Shown here in pieces: positions 44,205-63,802 of a stretch of DNA of 64,000 bases. This DNA is from Portulaca oleracea. Its lineage: Eukaryota; Streptophyta; Magnoliopsida; Caryophyllales; Portulacaceae. Below the pieces are notes generated by a model. It was not told where the DNA came from and did not search any database. It was given only the letters and a program-made list of their open reading frames with translations. The stretch is from positions 40,635,013 to 40,699,012 of the forward strand of contig CM055870.1 of assembly GCA_029582165.1 (NCBI GenBank). The letters run 5' to 3'. The stretch's first letter is position 1, and each line of letters opens with the position of its first letter. The translations under genes and the position numbers were made by a program.

Positions 44205-46872
44205 GTATTACGGGACAAAGAAAGGTTCTTGATCCAGTAATACTTAATTACACGTGCAACCAAGGCAGAAAGATGGGAGAGTTCACGAGATTGTGGAGAA
44301 AGAAAGAGGGGAAAACTCGTGAAATTAGGTTTAATGGAAGGTTGTTTTGTTGTGAGGACTTTTGTCATTTCAAGAATCAAGAAAGATTAATTCTTGAATG
44401 GGAAAGATGGGAGGGTGACGTGAGGAAGAGGAGAGTAAGAGAGGATATTTGGCGTGTGGTTTGAGAGAGGAAGAGAGAGAGGGTGTTTGTTGGGAGCTTG
44501 TTATGGAGAGAGAAGAGAAGGTGGTTAAGGTTCTTTTGTGAGAGAAGAGGGGAGAGGACGAATTGAGAGAGGGGAAGAGGAGACGTTTTGTGGGGGTTGA
44601 AATAAGCTAGGGTTTTGTCTTAACTATATTGATAGAAAGACAAAGGGTGTGATTATCTTAACTATATTGACAGAAAGATAAAGACGGATAGTTTTAGGAA
44701 TCTAACTTGAATATACAAGAAAGAAATCCTAGGGCTAACTTGACCTTCGACCGCAACCCTATGTTGAGAAAATCGGACTGCATCGTTGGTTCGACCGTCC
44801 GATCCGAACCTGACACTGCATCGATCCGATCTCGAGGTCACCGCTCGATCGGTTTAATCGTTAAAAAAACGGCGAACCCAGTTGACCCGGACGAACCGGT
44901 TGATCCGACCAACCACAGTCAGACCATTTTTTTTTTTTTAAAAAAAAAATTGCTTTTAAATTAAAAGAGAGCTCGAACGAGTTAGTATATGAAAAGACGA
45001 AGGTGTGTTGAGAAGACATTATGTAAGAGTGCTCTAGAGGTAATGTGGTTGAGAGAACCGAAGCCTCGAAAATTGCATTTTACATGGAGAGATAGAAGGA
45101 AATTTGATCAACAATGATTACTAGGAATTCGTACTGGCGCTCTATTAATTTCCCCCACTAATGTTGGCTCATTACTCAATTGCTGGCAAACATTCAGTTT
45201 GAAATAAGTTTGACTCAGTCAAGTGTCTAAGTTGGACAAAAAATTGTTACTACCTCTATCCCAAATTATTTGTTCTTTTACCTAACTTCTTTGTCCTAAA
45301 ATATTTGTGATATTTACAATCCCAACAACTGTAATTCTTTTTCTATTCCTAATTAATAAATTTATTTATTATTTTTTACAATTCTAATAACTATTATCTT
45401 CAATTATTGTAGCGGTAATTTGGGTAAATTACATATTTTTTTACCTACATCAATGTAATCAAAGTTGCAGCTCCCCTTTTTTTAAAATTTTTTAATGGAA
45501 ACAAAATACCAACAGGTCATGTTTCTTCAATTGGATTGAATGTATAGATTTTGTGATTATATTCTTGTGTTATAATAGTGTATTTGGGGATGTTCTTTTG
45601 GTTTATCATAACTAATTTGTTGGTGATTAGTGGTGAGATAGCCAGCTAGGTGATATTGATTCAATTTTCGGGTTGTTGATATTTTGATTAGTAGATGGTA
45701 TTTGATTAGGGTTGAATGTATTTTGAAGTACATGAATTTTTTTTTTGTTTATGACCGGTTCATGCCGGCTTTGACCGGTCCAACCGGTGACTCGGGTCAA
45801 CCGAGTCAACCCGATCAAACCGGTCCGACCAGTTGAACCATTGACCCACTGGGTCAACCCTGTCTGGTTCTGACAACATAGCCGCAACCTAGGATCAAGC
45901 TCTTCCTAACCACTTGGTTGCCATACCAATACAATAAAAGAGATTATCGAGGTTCTCACGAAACACTCAGGGGATAAGCTAAAAGCTTAATTGTATTCAT
46001 AATTCAAAGGGGGTTGCCTTTGAAAGGCTCCAAGCCTAGCTATTTATACTAAGAGAGTCCTATAGGGACTATGACTCTAGACTTGGCGTGCAAGCCAGTC
46101 TAATTCTACTAGGATACTCCTACTTGGCGTGCAAGCCAAGGAGATCTCCTAATTCTAGACGCTTATCTATACTACTCTCCCTTGGATTAAGACTCCTTAT
46201 CCTAAAGGGAGTTTGTTACATCATTTTTATCCTAATAGGTTTAGGCTTTACTAATCCAATATGGATTAGTTACAAAATTAGCCAACCTTATCTAGGATAA
46301 CAACCAAACTTGGCGCCTAATCTAGACATTCACACGCCTAAACTCACACACACTTTTCTAGAATATTCTAGACTAATCTAGACTCCTATTGACTTGATGC
46401 TCAAGTTTATAACTTACTTGGTATCTTACATGACTCTTATTAACTATGACGATAATATAAATCACACAAAAAAAATTAAAAGCTTTAAATGTAAAAGTTA
46501 CATCCAAAAGACCAAAAATGTGAAATTCACTTTGAATCTTGAACTGAGCCTTTGGACGTGGACTTGGACCTGATTGGCGTGGCTTTGGTTCATTCTAGGA
46601 TGTTTGGACATCCTCTTGAAACTGGAAGCACACCATGTGAATGAGCCTTCGAATCTCCACCTTGTATCCTTCCTTTTTAGCCCATCCTATCTTCATGAAA
46701 AAGAACTGAACCTTCCTTGTTGGGCTTGTATAGAATGGAGTCTTTTGATAAAGAATCTCATCTTTAACTTGGTGTTTCAATTGGCTTTCCTTGATTGGGC
46801 TTGGGGGACTTAGCGTTGGCCGATTTACATCAAAATTCCACCTTCTACCCCATTGGCGAGCGTTACTCAATC
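44205..46872 (-). repeat. LTR-like repeat, copy 2, split by a hAT
   Basis: The reverse complement aligns with 34161-35669. Shared landmarks: TATA box (46030), the AAGCTTTTAGCTT leader, TGG.ACCCAAGTGGTTAGGAAGAG, and the end at AATACATCA (44202-44210). A frame at 46595-46870 matches the one in copy 1. The hAT at 44759-45881 interrupts it. Confidence 0.55.
44759..45881. mobile_element. hAT-like element, 1.1 kb
   Basis: Perfect duplication CCGCAACC at 44751-44758 and 45882-45889. Ends CTATGTTGAGAA and, in reverse, CTATGTTGTCAGAACC. Both arms carry GACCGGTT/AACCGGTC motifs. No ORF of note. Confidence 0.8.
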
Positions 46873-47082
46873 GCTGTTGAGTCCACTAATGACCCCAATG
46901 GTTGCACCTCTAGCTACAGATCCATAGCCTATGAAGCAGCGTAAAGGATTGTCATCTTCTAAATTCAATACGGTTATGAAATCTCCCGAGGATAATGAGA
47001 ATTTGCGAACCTGGGTTGAGGTGCTGAAGAATAAAGCACAACTGATAGAAGTTGTTGCTAGTATCCCTTTGATGCTCAAGTA
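46873..47082. other. Unassigned junction sequence
   Basis: A 200-base stretch between the LTR-like repeat and the broken Copia integrase, with open frames on both strands and no recognised motif. Confidence 0.25.
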
Positions 47083-48250
47083 ATGCCTTTCGAAAGTATA
47101 GGCATAACATAGACTTCTAAATATTCTTAGATGAGCATATCCAGGTTTATTACCATAAGGAACCTCATAAAGTGTCTTGTCATCAAGAATTGATGAAGGA
47201 AATATGTTGATTAGGTAGGCAGTTGTGCGAATGTTTTCTCCCTAGAATGTTTTGGAGTAAATTGGATTGCAACATCAAGGGTCGAGCTACTTTTAATAGG
47301 TGTTTGTGTTTCCTGTCAACTATACTATTTTATTATGTAGAATCAACATATAAAGTTTGATGAACAATGCCTTTTTCTTAATAAAACTGAATGACATTGT
47401 TGTCCTTGAATTCCATACCATTGTCTGTCCTCATACACTTAACAATAACATCAAACTAAGTTTGCACATAAGAGATAAAATGTTGCAATAAAGGGAAAAA
47501 AATTACTTTTGCAAGACATCAAATGAATCCAGGTCGCTCTAGAAAAATCATCGACAATGGTCTAAAAATACTTGTAGCCGTTATAGGTAGAACATTTATA
47601 AGCACCCGAAATGACAACATGAACAAGTTCGAATATTCTTGAAGACTTAGAAGTAGTAAGAGGAAAAGGTTGATTGTGTAATCTAGCCTTAGGACAAACT
47701 AAGCAAATTGTTTCTTTCTTGTTACTACAAGGTAAATCTATACATTTGATTTTATTGAAAGGTAAATGTCCTAGCCTAAAATGTCAAGAATCTACTATAC
47801 TAAAACTGCTATATTAATGAAGAATAAACTGACTCTGCATAGCTTTTCTGCTGTCAATGTGTTCACTATTCTGTTTTGTATGATATAAGCCTTGATGAGC
47901 TTTACCAACGACCACTTCCTAAAACATTGGTCCCTTAATAATGCAATCATTTAATGAAAAGAACAATGATACAGAGTTGCTAACACAATCTATAGATAGA
48001 TAACATGCTGAATTGGAACTCAGGCACAAATAATACATTATGCAAAATGATATTGTTACTTAACTGAACAGTTCCAGTATATGTTTCTTAATTGTTTCCC
48101 ATTTAGCATAAGTATGAAGCTTGGGGTTTTCACAAGACATACAGAAGAAAATAATTCTTGAAATGAAGTAATGTGATCACTAGCACCACTATCAATTATC
48201 CAATCATAGTTATTGAAAGACGCAAAAAAAAAAAAAGTTGTACCTGCCAT
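47083..48250 (-). pseudogene. pol: Copia protease and integrase, broken
   Basis: Protease motif WIIDSGASDHIT at about 48200-48165. The pre-integrase and integrase core follow in pieces: YKYF.TIVDDFSRATW-like sequence near 47560 and MRTDNGMEFKDNN near 47410-47445. AAYLIN-like and YEVPYGNKPGYAHLRIF-like stretches lie at 47220-47120. The frame is lost near 47083, before RT. Confidence 0.7.
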
Positions 48251-48299
48251 GAAACTAGTATTATGGTATTGAGGAGTTGGTGATTGTTAATTAGCCTCC

Positions 48300-49518
48300 T
48301 TAGACTACTAGTCTAGAAAAGAAATGAGCTGATAATACTATTGTGTAGTAAGAGGTGGCAAAGAAACTGTAGTTAGATGAGCTTGATCTTTCTTGAGCAT
48401 CAAGGATGACATTGTTTCAAGAACCTGGACCTTGATCTTGTGCGACAGTAGCAGCCACACGTTTTCCTTTATACTGTCTGTGATTTGGTGGGTAACCATG
48501 GAGCTTGTAGCATTTATCCATTGTGTGCCCTTGCATCTTACAAAATCACAAAATAACGGCTTCTTTTGATCATACCCTGATGGAGCTTTGTTCTAATAAC
48601 CTTGATTTCTGGGATTTCAATATTGGTGATGATTTTTAGAATTTTCATATTTGAAATGTTGTTCAGACAGGATTAACATTCCTTAACCCAGAAAAAGAAT
48701 TGTGTTGAATTCCTTCTAGTAAAATTGACATGATTTGCTATTGCAATATCTTGGTTGAAATAAGAATTGGTACTAGCATTGGAAAGAAATGTTGTTGACT
48801 AAGATAAAATTGGGGGAGAGGAACTCATTTCTCTCTGATTTTCTTGTTGTAAAAAACTATAGTAATCTTCATTAACACTAGGAAGAGGCTAACTTATCAA
48901 GATATCGACTCTAACAATTTTGTAAGCATCATTTAGACCCACAAGAAGTTGTATTAAATGTTCTTTAGCAAGCACCTCTGGAACATATTCATATGCATCA
49001 CATTCAATGACATGAGAACATGTAGGAACATAAACCATTGAATCTTATTCATCCCAAAGTCGTTTGATATGAGTAAAATAGGAAACTATGTCTCGATTAC
49101 TTTGTGAAATGGAGTGCAAATATCTCTTTACTTGGAAAAGCTTAGTGTCATCTTATTTGCCAAAACATTGTTCAAGATCAACCCAAATTTGCCTCGAAGA
49201 GATTGAGTAGAGAATGATGTATGAGATGGTTGGTTCAACAAAATTGAGAAGCCAGGAAATCACCATTTTGTCGCATCGATCCCACAAAGACAGTAAAGGT
49301 GAGTCTGCTCCTGGTTTGATTCATTTTTCTGTGACGAAATCCAATTTGTTCTAGGCTATAAGAGCAATCTCCATAGACTTGCGCCAAGATCCATAGTTCT
49401 TGTCATTCAGAAGATTGCTAACAAGAACACTATTAGGGTTGTTCGAAGGATGAAGGAAAAGAACATGAGTAAGACCAATCTTTCGAATTGGAATTGGAAT
49501 TGCATTTGGAATCGCCAT
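48300..49518 (-). pseudogene. gag: Copia gag, broken
   Basis: ATG at 49518 (MAIPNAIPIPI). Then an LVSNLLNDKNYGSWRKSME stretch (UBN2-type gag) near 49400, and a zinc-knuckle region with GHTMDKCYKLHGYPP near 48500-48540, in which the first Cys is lost. Numerous stops and shifts. Confidence 0.7.
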
Positions 49519-49614
49519 GATGTCAACAGAAGAGACTAAACTTCAAATTGGAAAGATGAAAAGAAAAACTGAATAAGAATTAGTCAAATCAAATTGTTCT
49601 GCTTTGATACCATG

Positions 49615-50485
49615 TGATGCATAATGAATCAAAAACTAATCCATTATACACGAAATGAAAAAGGATCTTTCACAAGTAAGAACTTGCGATTGTTGATTTC
49701 TCAAACAAACGAATGATCGGAATGATTTAGATTGAAAAGGAACGAAAGCTAAAGGCTTAGACGAGAGTTCTAATGATTATGACATGAATGACAATCAAGA
49801 GAAACAAAAGACTAAGCAAAAACGTACCAACTCAACGAAGAACAACACGATTTGATGTAGAAACAAGATAGATTTGGCAATGGAAACCTCCTTGATTGAT
49901 ATAGACGCACCACAGTCAATTTGATATCCAACTCCTCCTTTGCACCATCCAAGATTGCTCCCTCTTGGAATAGAAGAGAAGATTTGAACGAATCCCCCTC
50001 AAGGAATTCGAATCTAGCTAGAATGCTAGAGAGAAACTAAAGCATGATGACTTTAGAGAAAACTTTGTGTGTTTATTATGATTCAATAGATTGTGTTTAC
50101 AAGGCACCATAAATGGGTATTTATAGTAATCACACCTCCCTTTAGGCGTGAATTACATCAAGAAGTTAGGCCCTTAAGGCTTACATTACCCAATACAAAA
50201 GTGACATCACAAAGATACAAGTGTACATAAGCTAGATTAAAATGATGATAACTAGCTCAATACTTATCCAAACTTAAAGATTCAAAAACCATGATGTAGA
50301 TCTTCCAAAGCTCTTCAACTTTGATGGAGATGAATCTTCATGGATCTTGTTGTAAGTAGCTCAATAAACCTCTTCCATAAAGACTACCATGGATGTCATG
50401 TGAATTAGAAGCTTGTAGCTCATTTAAGAGAATTGTAAGATCTTTGATAGCTTCTTCATGATGCTTATGATATGAATATGCATCA
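49615..50485 (-). repeat. 3' LTR of the CRM-like element
   Basis: 871 bp with TGATGCA...TGCATCA palindromic ends. It contains the last codons of the integrase frame (to 50338). Confidence 0.9.
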
Positions 50486-51073
50486 TTCACCCCTTCTTGA
50501 GAAAAGTTTGCCCTCAAAGTTGGAATCTCTTCACCTTCTTGATAATAAGGTTTGAGATCACTTACATTGAAGGTACAACTTCCCTCATAACCATCATCTA
50601 GCTTCAACTTATAAGCATTATTACCAATCTTCTCAATGACCTCAAAAGGACCATCACTTCTTGGTTTCAATTTCCCTTTTCTTCTACTCGGAAATCTTTC
50701 TTTCTTGAGGTGTATCCATACTAAGTCTCCAGGTTTGAAAATAACTTTCTTCCTCTTTTGATTGACCTTCTCTTCAATCCTTTGAGTATATCTCATGATC
50801 TTTTCACGAACCTCCTCATGTAACTTCTTAATCTCCTCTACTCTCTTACTAGCTTCAAAACTGAATTTAGTTGATGTAGACATAGGAGATAAATCCATAG
50901 GCTTGAGAGGATTCTTCCCATACACAACTTCAAATGGAGATAACTTTGTAGCTCGATTTGGACTCCGATTATAAGCAAATTCAGCATGACTTAGCAAAGT
51001 ATCCCAGCTTTTCTTATCCTTGCTCACCAAAGCTCGTAATAAGGCTCCCAATGTACGGTTGACAAACTTCAGT
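50338..51073 (-). pseudogene. pol: Integrase C-terminus of the CRM-like element, frame-shifted
   Basis: After a 1-base insertion in an A-run near 51064 the integrase continues in a second frame: [32 protein letters not shown], then the GPY-type module (FKPGDLVWIHLKKERFP; SDGPFEVIEKIGNNAYKLKL). No ordinary chromodomain is visible. The frame crosses the LTR border at 50485 and ends at 50338 (LLSYLQQDP), giving a C-terminal extension encoded by the LTR, like the CR motif region of CRM elements. That extension is thought to guide integration. Confidence 0.8.
50486..50500 (-). other. Polypurine tract
   Basis: Minus-strand TCAAGAAGGGGTGAA directly upstream of the 3' LTR. It lies inside the integrase frame. 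Confidence 0.8.
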
Positions 51074-54000
51074 TTGTCCATCCGTTTGGGGATGACATGT
51101 CGTGCTAAACTTGAGCTTTGTACCCAACTTCTTCCATAAGGTAATCCAAAAATGACTAAGGAATTTTGAATCTCTATCACTCACCATGGTCTTTGGAATA
51201 CCATGTAGCTTCACAACTTCTTCAAAGTAGAGATTTGCAACCCTAATAGCATCATAAGTAGTATGGCAAGGAATGAAGTGTGCCATTTTCGAGAATCTAT
51301 CAACAACAACCATAATAGAATCTTTCCCTCTTTGAGTCCTTGTTAGACCCACAACAAAGTCAAGACTCACATCTTCCCATGGATGGTAGGGAATAGGTAG
51401 AGGCGTGTATAACCCTTGTGGTAGAACATGAGACTTAGCAAGATTACAAGTCCCACATCTTTTTACAATATGCTCAACATCTTTGATCATGTTTGGCCAA
51501 AAATAATGATCTCTCTTCATCAAATAAGTCTTTTCAATACCAAAGTGACCAGCTAGGGCTCCTCCATGAACCTCCATGATCAATAATTCACGCAAACTAC
51601 TCCTTGGGATACAAAGTTGATTTCCTTTGAAAAGAAACCCCTCTTCAATATGAAACATCTCGTGTGGATGCTTCTTTGAGAGCTCAAATACCTCTTTGAA
51701 ATCTTGATCATTCTCATACAAATCTTTAATATGATCAAATCCAGCAACTTTTGAATCAAGAATATGTGTAAGCAAGTACCTTCTTGAAAGAGCATCGGCA
51801 CCTTTATTCAAATGGTCGGCTTTATGCTTGATCACGAATTGGAAAGATTGCATGAACTCAACCCATTTGGCATGTCTTGGATTGAGTTTATGTTGCCCTT
51901 GGATATACTTGAGAGCTTCGTGATCACTATGAAGAATAAACTCTCCACTTAGTAGATAATGTCTCCAATGCTCAAGAGCTCTTATAATGGCATAGAACTC
52001 TTTGTCATAGGTACTATACTTCCTCTTTGCCTCATTCAACTTCTCACTAAAATAAGCAATTGGCCTTCCTTCTTGAGACAAAACCGCTCCAATACCAACA
52101 CCATTTGCATCTACTTCAACTTCGAAGATTTTGTCAAAGCATGGCAAGACAAGTATTGGTGCATTACAAAGCTTCTCTTTGATCATTTCAAACGCCTTTT
52201 GAGCACTTATACTCCATTCAAACTCCTTATTTTTCAACAACTCGGTCATAGGAGCCATAATAGTGCTAAAATTCTTGATAAATCTTCTATAGAAAGAAGC
52301 TAAACCATGAAATGATCGTACCTCATGGATGGACGATGGTGTAGGCCATTCGTGAATAGCTTTGATCTTGCCTTGATCTACTTGAATACCATCTTGTGAA
52401 AGCACATATCCAAGGAAGACGACCTTGGGTGAGAAGAAGGAGCATTTCTCCATATTGGCGTAGAGCTTCTCTTTCTCCAAAATACACAAGACTAGCTCTA
52501 AATGCTTTACATGATCAAGCTCACCTTTACTATATACAAGAATGTCATCAAAGTACACTACTACACATTTGCCAATCAAAGGCTTCAATACATGATTCAT
52601 TAAACGCATAAATGTGGAAGGTGCATTTGTAAGGCCAAATGGCATGACTAACCATTCATATAGACCTTCCTTTGTTTTGAAAGTCGTTTTCCACTCATCA
52701 CCTTCATGGATGTGGATTTGGTGATAACCACTTCTCAAATCAATTTTGGAGAAGACTACACTCCCATATAACTCATCAAGTAGATCCTCCAAGTGTGGGA
52801 TAGGGAATCTATACTTGATAGTTATCTTGTTGATGGACCTACAATCCTTACACATGCATTGCGAACCATCTTTCTTTGGAACTAGTAACACCGGGACGGC
52901 ACATGGACTCATGCTAGGCCTTATCAAGCCCTTCGAAAGTAGCTCATCAACCTGTTTTTGCACTTCTTGAGCCTCCTTTGGATTCATTCTATATGCCGCT
53001 TTATTTGGAAGAATGGCTCCGGGAATGAGATCAATTTTGTGTTCTATGTCCCTTCTCGGTGGCAAGCCTTGTGGCATCTCATTAGGGAACAAATGATTGA
53101 ACCTCCTTAGGATGGGTTGGAGCCATGGGTGTTCACGAGTTGGGGCAGCTTGTTCTTCTTGCAAATTAGCCAAAATCAACTCCTTTTGCTCATGGAACTC
53201 ATGTTGATCCGCTTTTAGCAAAGAAACAATATTGGATTCCTTCTCTTTCTCCTTTTGTTGGGGTGGCCGAATGATAGAAGAAGGTGGCAAAGGAGCCAAT
53301 GTGATCTTCTTCTTGTTGATGGTGAAGGAATAGGTGTTCATTCGCCCATCATGCGTGACATACCTATCAAAAAGCCAAGGTCTTCCAAGAAAAATATGAC
53401 ACGCATCCATTGGTATTACATGACACCATATTTGATCTTTATAACTCTTCCCAATGGATAAAGATATTAGCACACGTTTATCAATCTTAATGCCCTTCCC
53501 ATGACTCAACCATTGAATATTGTAAGGAGAGGGATGAGGACTCACTTCTAACTTCAATTTTTCAACCATTATAGTAGAGGCCGCATTAGTACAACTACCA
53601 CCATCAATAATGAGTGAACATACCTTCCCTTGAACCGTACATCTAGTATGGAAGATAGTTTCACGTTGATCCAATTCATTTGGTGTAGAAACCACGCTTA
53701 ATGCCCTCCTCAACACAAGCAATTCTCCATCATCCGCTTCTTCAACATTTTCCTCTTCACAAACGTCATTTTCCTCCTCAAGTTGCTCTTCTTCATACTC
53801 ACTTTCATGACAACTTGGTTCAACATATAAAGCACTTTGATATTCAACAAGAGAAACTACACGTTTGTTAGGACATTCGGATGCAATATGGCCCAATCCT
53901 TGGCACCTAAAACATCTTCTTGGAGGCAATGTCCTTGATTCTTGGACATGGGGTTTGGATGGGGGATTTTGTGGCTGATTTTGTGGGGGTTTGCCGTGGG

Positions 54001-54307
54001 GTTTTTGGGAGGATGGGGGCTGATTTTGTGGAGTTTTGTATTGCATTTGGGTAGATGGACGTGTGATATAGGATTTGGATTGTGTAGGGTACGTTCTCAT
54101 GGTGTCTTTTCCCCTTTCTTTCCTTTGCCTTTCTACTTTCAAGGCCAAAGTACTTAATTCATCCAATGATTGATAAGAATGTAACTCAACAACATTACGT
54201 ATCCAATCATTTAAACCAATTAGAAAACGTACCAAAACTTGTGGCTCATTCTCCTTCAAATCACAACGCCAAAGGAGATGTTCAAACTCCTTAGTATACT
54301 CTTCCAC
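51014..54307 (-). pseudogene. pol: gag C-terminus, protease, RT, RNase H, integrase (one frame)
   Basis: 1097 open codons in phase with the gag start at 54817. Zinc knuckle [14 protein letters not shown] at about 132-145. Protease motif IIDGGSCTN at about 233-241, with the DGGS form seen in this lineage. RT from about 450, with YFDD at 585-588. RNase H around 728-840 ([26 protein letters not shown]). Integrase zinc finger with His914, His922, Cys951 and Cys954. Core Asp near 983 and 1047 and Glu near 1080. All catalytic residues are present, and the frame is lost only after the third core residue. Confidence 0.92.
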
Positions 54308-54352
54308 CGACTTGGATCCTTGAACTAGCTTTTGAAGCTTGACATAATTGTC

Positions 54353-54817
54353 TTAGACGTAGCTTTGGGGTAGAAACTTGCTTTGCAATTTGGACTTCAT
54401 CTTATCCCATGAACGAATTTTGTCCTTTCCTTTTGCTTGTCTCTTCTTTGGCAAGTTAGTCCACCAAATAGAAGCATGCTTTCTCAACTTCAATGCTACA
54501 TACTTCACTTTTAGCTCATCATTAACTTCTTTCAAATCAAATACTCGTTCAACCGTTTGAATCCAATCAAGAAATACCTCCGGATCTAAACTACCATCAA
54601 ATTCGGGTATTTCAACTTTAAAATCAAAACGTTCACTCCTTCTTGAATGTGAACTAGGCGTGCCATATGAAGCACCTTCATCAACATTTAAAGACTCCTT
54701 TTGTAAAGCACGGTTCAAATCCATATAGGTCTTTAATTGTTTTTGCAAAAACTCAATACGCATCTTCATAGCATCAACATCCTTAGGTGAACTGGTTTGA
54801 GACTCGTCATTTGCCAT
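54353..54817 (-). pseudogene. gag: gag N-terminus, ended by a premature stop
   Basis: Starts MANDESQTSS with a short coiled-coil-like stretch (MKMRIEFLQKQLKTY), then the capsid domain (IPEFDGSLDPEVFLDWI, WWTNLP). A TAA at 54353-54355 separates it from the 51014-54307 frame. The two are in phase, so one base change made the break. Confidence 0.88.
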
Positions 54818-55032
54818 TTTGATTCAATCTTGATGTCAAATTAGAACTCACGTAGGGTAAGGGACGGATTTGGCTAGGTTTGTGTTTGGTCTTAGGGTTC
54901 TTTGTGGAGCTTAAGGTTCTTGATGAATTCTTGATGAATTCTTGATGAGTTCTTGGAAGAACTCAAGGGTGGCGTATGAATGTGATGAAAACAAGGTGTA
55001 AAACAATGCAAGAAACAAGAGATATCAACAAG

Positions 55033-55048
55033 CTAAGCTCTGATACCA
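55033..55048 (-). other. Primer binding site (tRNA-iMet)
   Basis: Minus-strand TGGTATCAGAGCTTAG, four bases inside the 5' LTR end. Exact match to the plant iMet core. Confidence 0.9.
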
Positions 55049-55052
55049 CTTT

Positions 55053-55924
55053 TGATGCATAATGAATCAAAAACTAATCCATTATACACGAAATGAAAAA
55101 GGATCTTTCACAAGTAAGAACTTGCGATTGTTGATTTCTCAAACAAACGAATGATCGGAATGATTTAGATTGAAAAGGAACGAAAGCTAAAGGCTTCGAC
55201 GAGAGTTCTAATGATTATGACATGAATGACAATCAAGAGAAACAAAAAACTAAGCAAAAACGTACCAACTCAACGAAGAACAACACGATTTGATGTAGAA
55301 ACAAGATAGATTTGGCAATGGAAACCTCCTTGATTGATATAGACGCACCACAATCAATTTGATATCCAACTCCTCCTTTGCACCATCCAAGATTGCTCCC
55401 TCTTGGAATAGAAGAGAAGATTTGAACGAATCCCCCTCAAGGAATTCGAATCTAGCTAGAATGCTAGAGAGAAACTAAAGCATGATGACTTTAGAGAGAA
55501 CTTTGTGTGTTTATTATGATTCAATAGATTGTGTTTACAAGGCACCATAAAGGGGGTATTTATAATAATCACACCTCCCTTTAGGCGTGAATTACATCAA
55601 GAAACTAGGCCCTTAAGGCTTACATCACCCATTACAAAAGTGACATCACAAAGATACAAGTGTACATAAGCTAGATTAAAATGATGATGACTAGCTCAAT
55701 ACTTATCCAAACTTAAAGATTCAAAAACCATGATGTAGATCTTCCAAAGCTCTTCAACTTTAATGTAGATGAATCTTCATGGATCTTGTTGTAAGTAGCT
55801 CAATAAACCTCTTCCATAAAGGCTACCATGGATGTCATGTGAATTAGAAGCTTGTAGCTCATTTAAGAGAATTGTAAGATCTTTGATAGCTTCTTCATGA
55901 TGCTTATGATATGAATATGCATCA
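55053..55924 (-). repeat. 5' LTR of the CRM-like element
   Basis: 872 bp, nearly identical to the copy at 49615-50485. Confidence 0.9.
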
Positions 55925-55927
55925 CCA

Positions 55928-56074
55928 TGATATGATTTATCCAGCAAAACAAAGATATAAAATTGGGAAGATTGAATCACAAAGAGTATGAAAGAAAAGA
56001 GAAGGCATAGAGAATTTTTTATTATCAAAAACTGAATGTATACAACAGATTGAATAAATGACATAGCTAATTAC

Positions 56075-56142
<68 letters not shown>

Positions 56143-56278
56143 GTATATCTAAACAGAAAAAGATGAGAAGAGGAAAGACTGTGTATTGCTACATTTTGTA
56201 CGTAATCTAATATCTTTAGTACAAAAATAAAAATGATTAAACAGGGATCAAAAGATTGGTGAACACGAACAACTACAA
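55928..56278 (-). repeat. Copia 5' LTR, probable
   Basis: Starts (plus map) TGATATGATTTATCC and ends ACAACTACA, giving TG...CA termini. It holds a (TA)n run at 56079-56137. The outer end is inferred, since the partner LTR is missing. It lies about 190 bases downstream of the APS kinase stop codon and may supply or overlap its transcript end. Confidence 0.5.
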
Positions 56279-56403
56279 TGAATAAATTTACCATAGTGAA
56301 GGGATGGCAAATTGAAGCTCAGAACAATTACAGAAAAGAGGGGGGGGGGGGGGGCGGAAACAAGCAGTTTCCTTTACACACGACGCCCATGTGGGCAAAC
56401 AAC

Positions 56404-56409
56404 TTTATT
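56404..56409 (-). terminator. Putative poly(A) signal of the APS kinase gene
   Basis: AATAAA on the minus strand about 60 bases past the TAA at 56467-56469. A guess by position. Confidence 0.35.
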
Positions 56410-56466
56410 CTCACTAAGAGAGGTGCAAAACTAATCCACTGGAACAATATTAAGGATTTCAGCATG

Positions 56467-63802
<7,336 letters not shown>

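Larger units (their letters stand above)
49615..55924 (-). mobile_element. Nearly intact Ty3/gypsy element, CRM-like, 6.3 kb
   Basis: LTRs of 871 and 872 bp (49615-50485, 55053-55924) with TGATG...CATCA ends, primer site and polypurine tract in place, and perfect duplication CCATG at 49610-49614 and 55925-55929. I counted about 14 substitutions and one small indel between the LTRs by eye, so the insertion is young. One gag-pol frame covers the interior with only one stop and one 1-base shift. The integrase frame continues about 49 codons into the 3' LTR, as known for CRM-clade centromeric retrotransposons. The RT style ([17 protein letters not shown]) also fits CRM. The clade needs a tree to confirm. 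Confidence 0.9.
47083..56278 (-). mobile_element. Ty1/Copia element, truncated and invaded
   Basis: Minus-strand Copia order: 5' LTR (56278-55928), primer site (TGGTATCAAAGCAG read across 49614-49601), gag from 49518, protease and integrase up to about 47083. RT, RNase H and the 3' LTR are missing. The gypsy element at 49615-55924 lies between LTR and primer site. Many stops; not active. Confidence 0.75.

Noticed and set aside
51959..54560. Plus-strand open frames across the gypsy element
   Set aside because: Shadows of the strongly supported minus-strand gag-pol frame.
55777..56064. 95-codon minus-strand frame at the 5' LTR edge
   Set aside because: Its second half is the LTR copy of the integrase tail, and the first half reads through Copia LTR. 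It is an LTR duplicate, not a gene.
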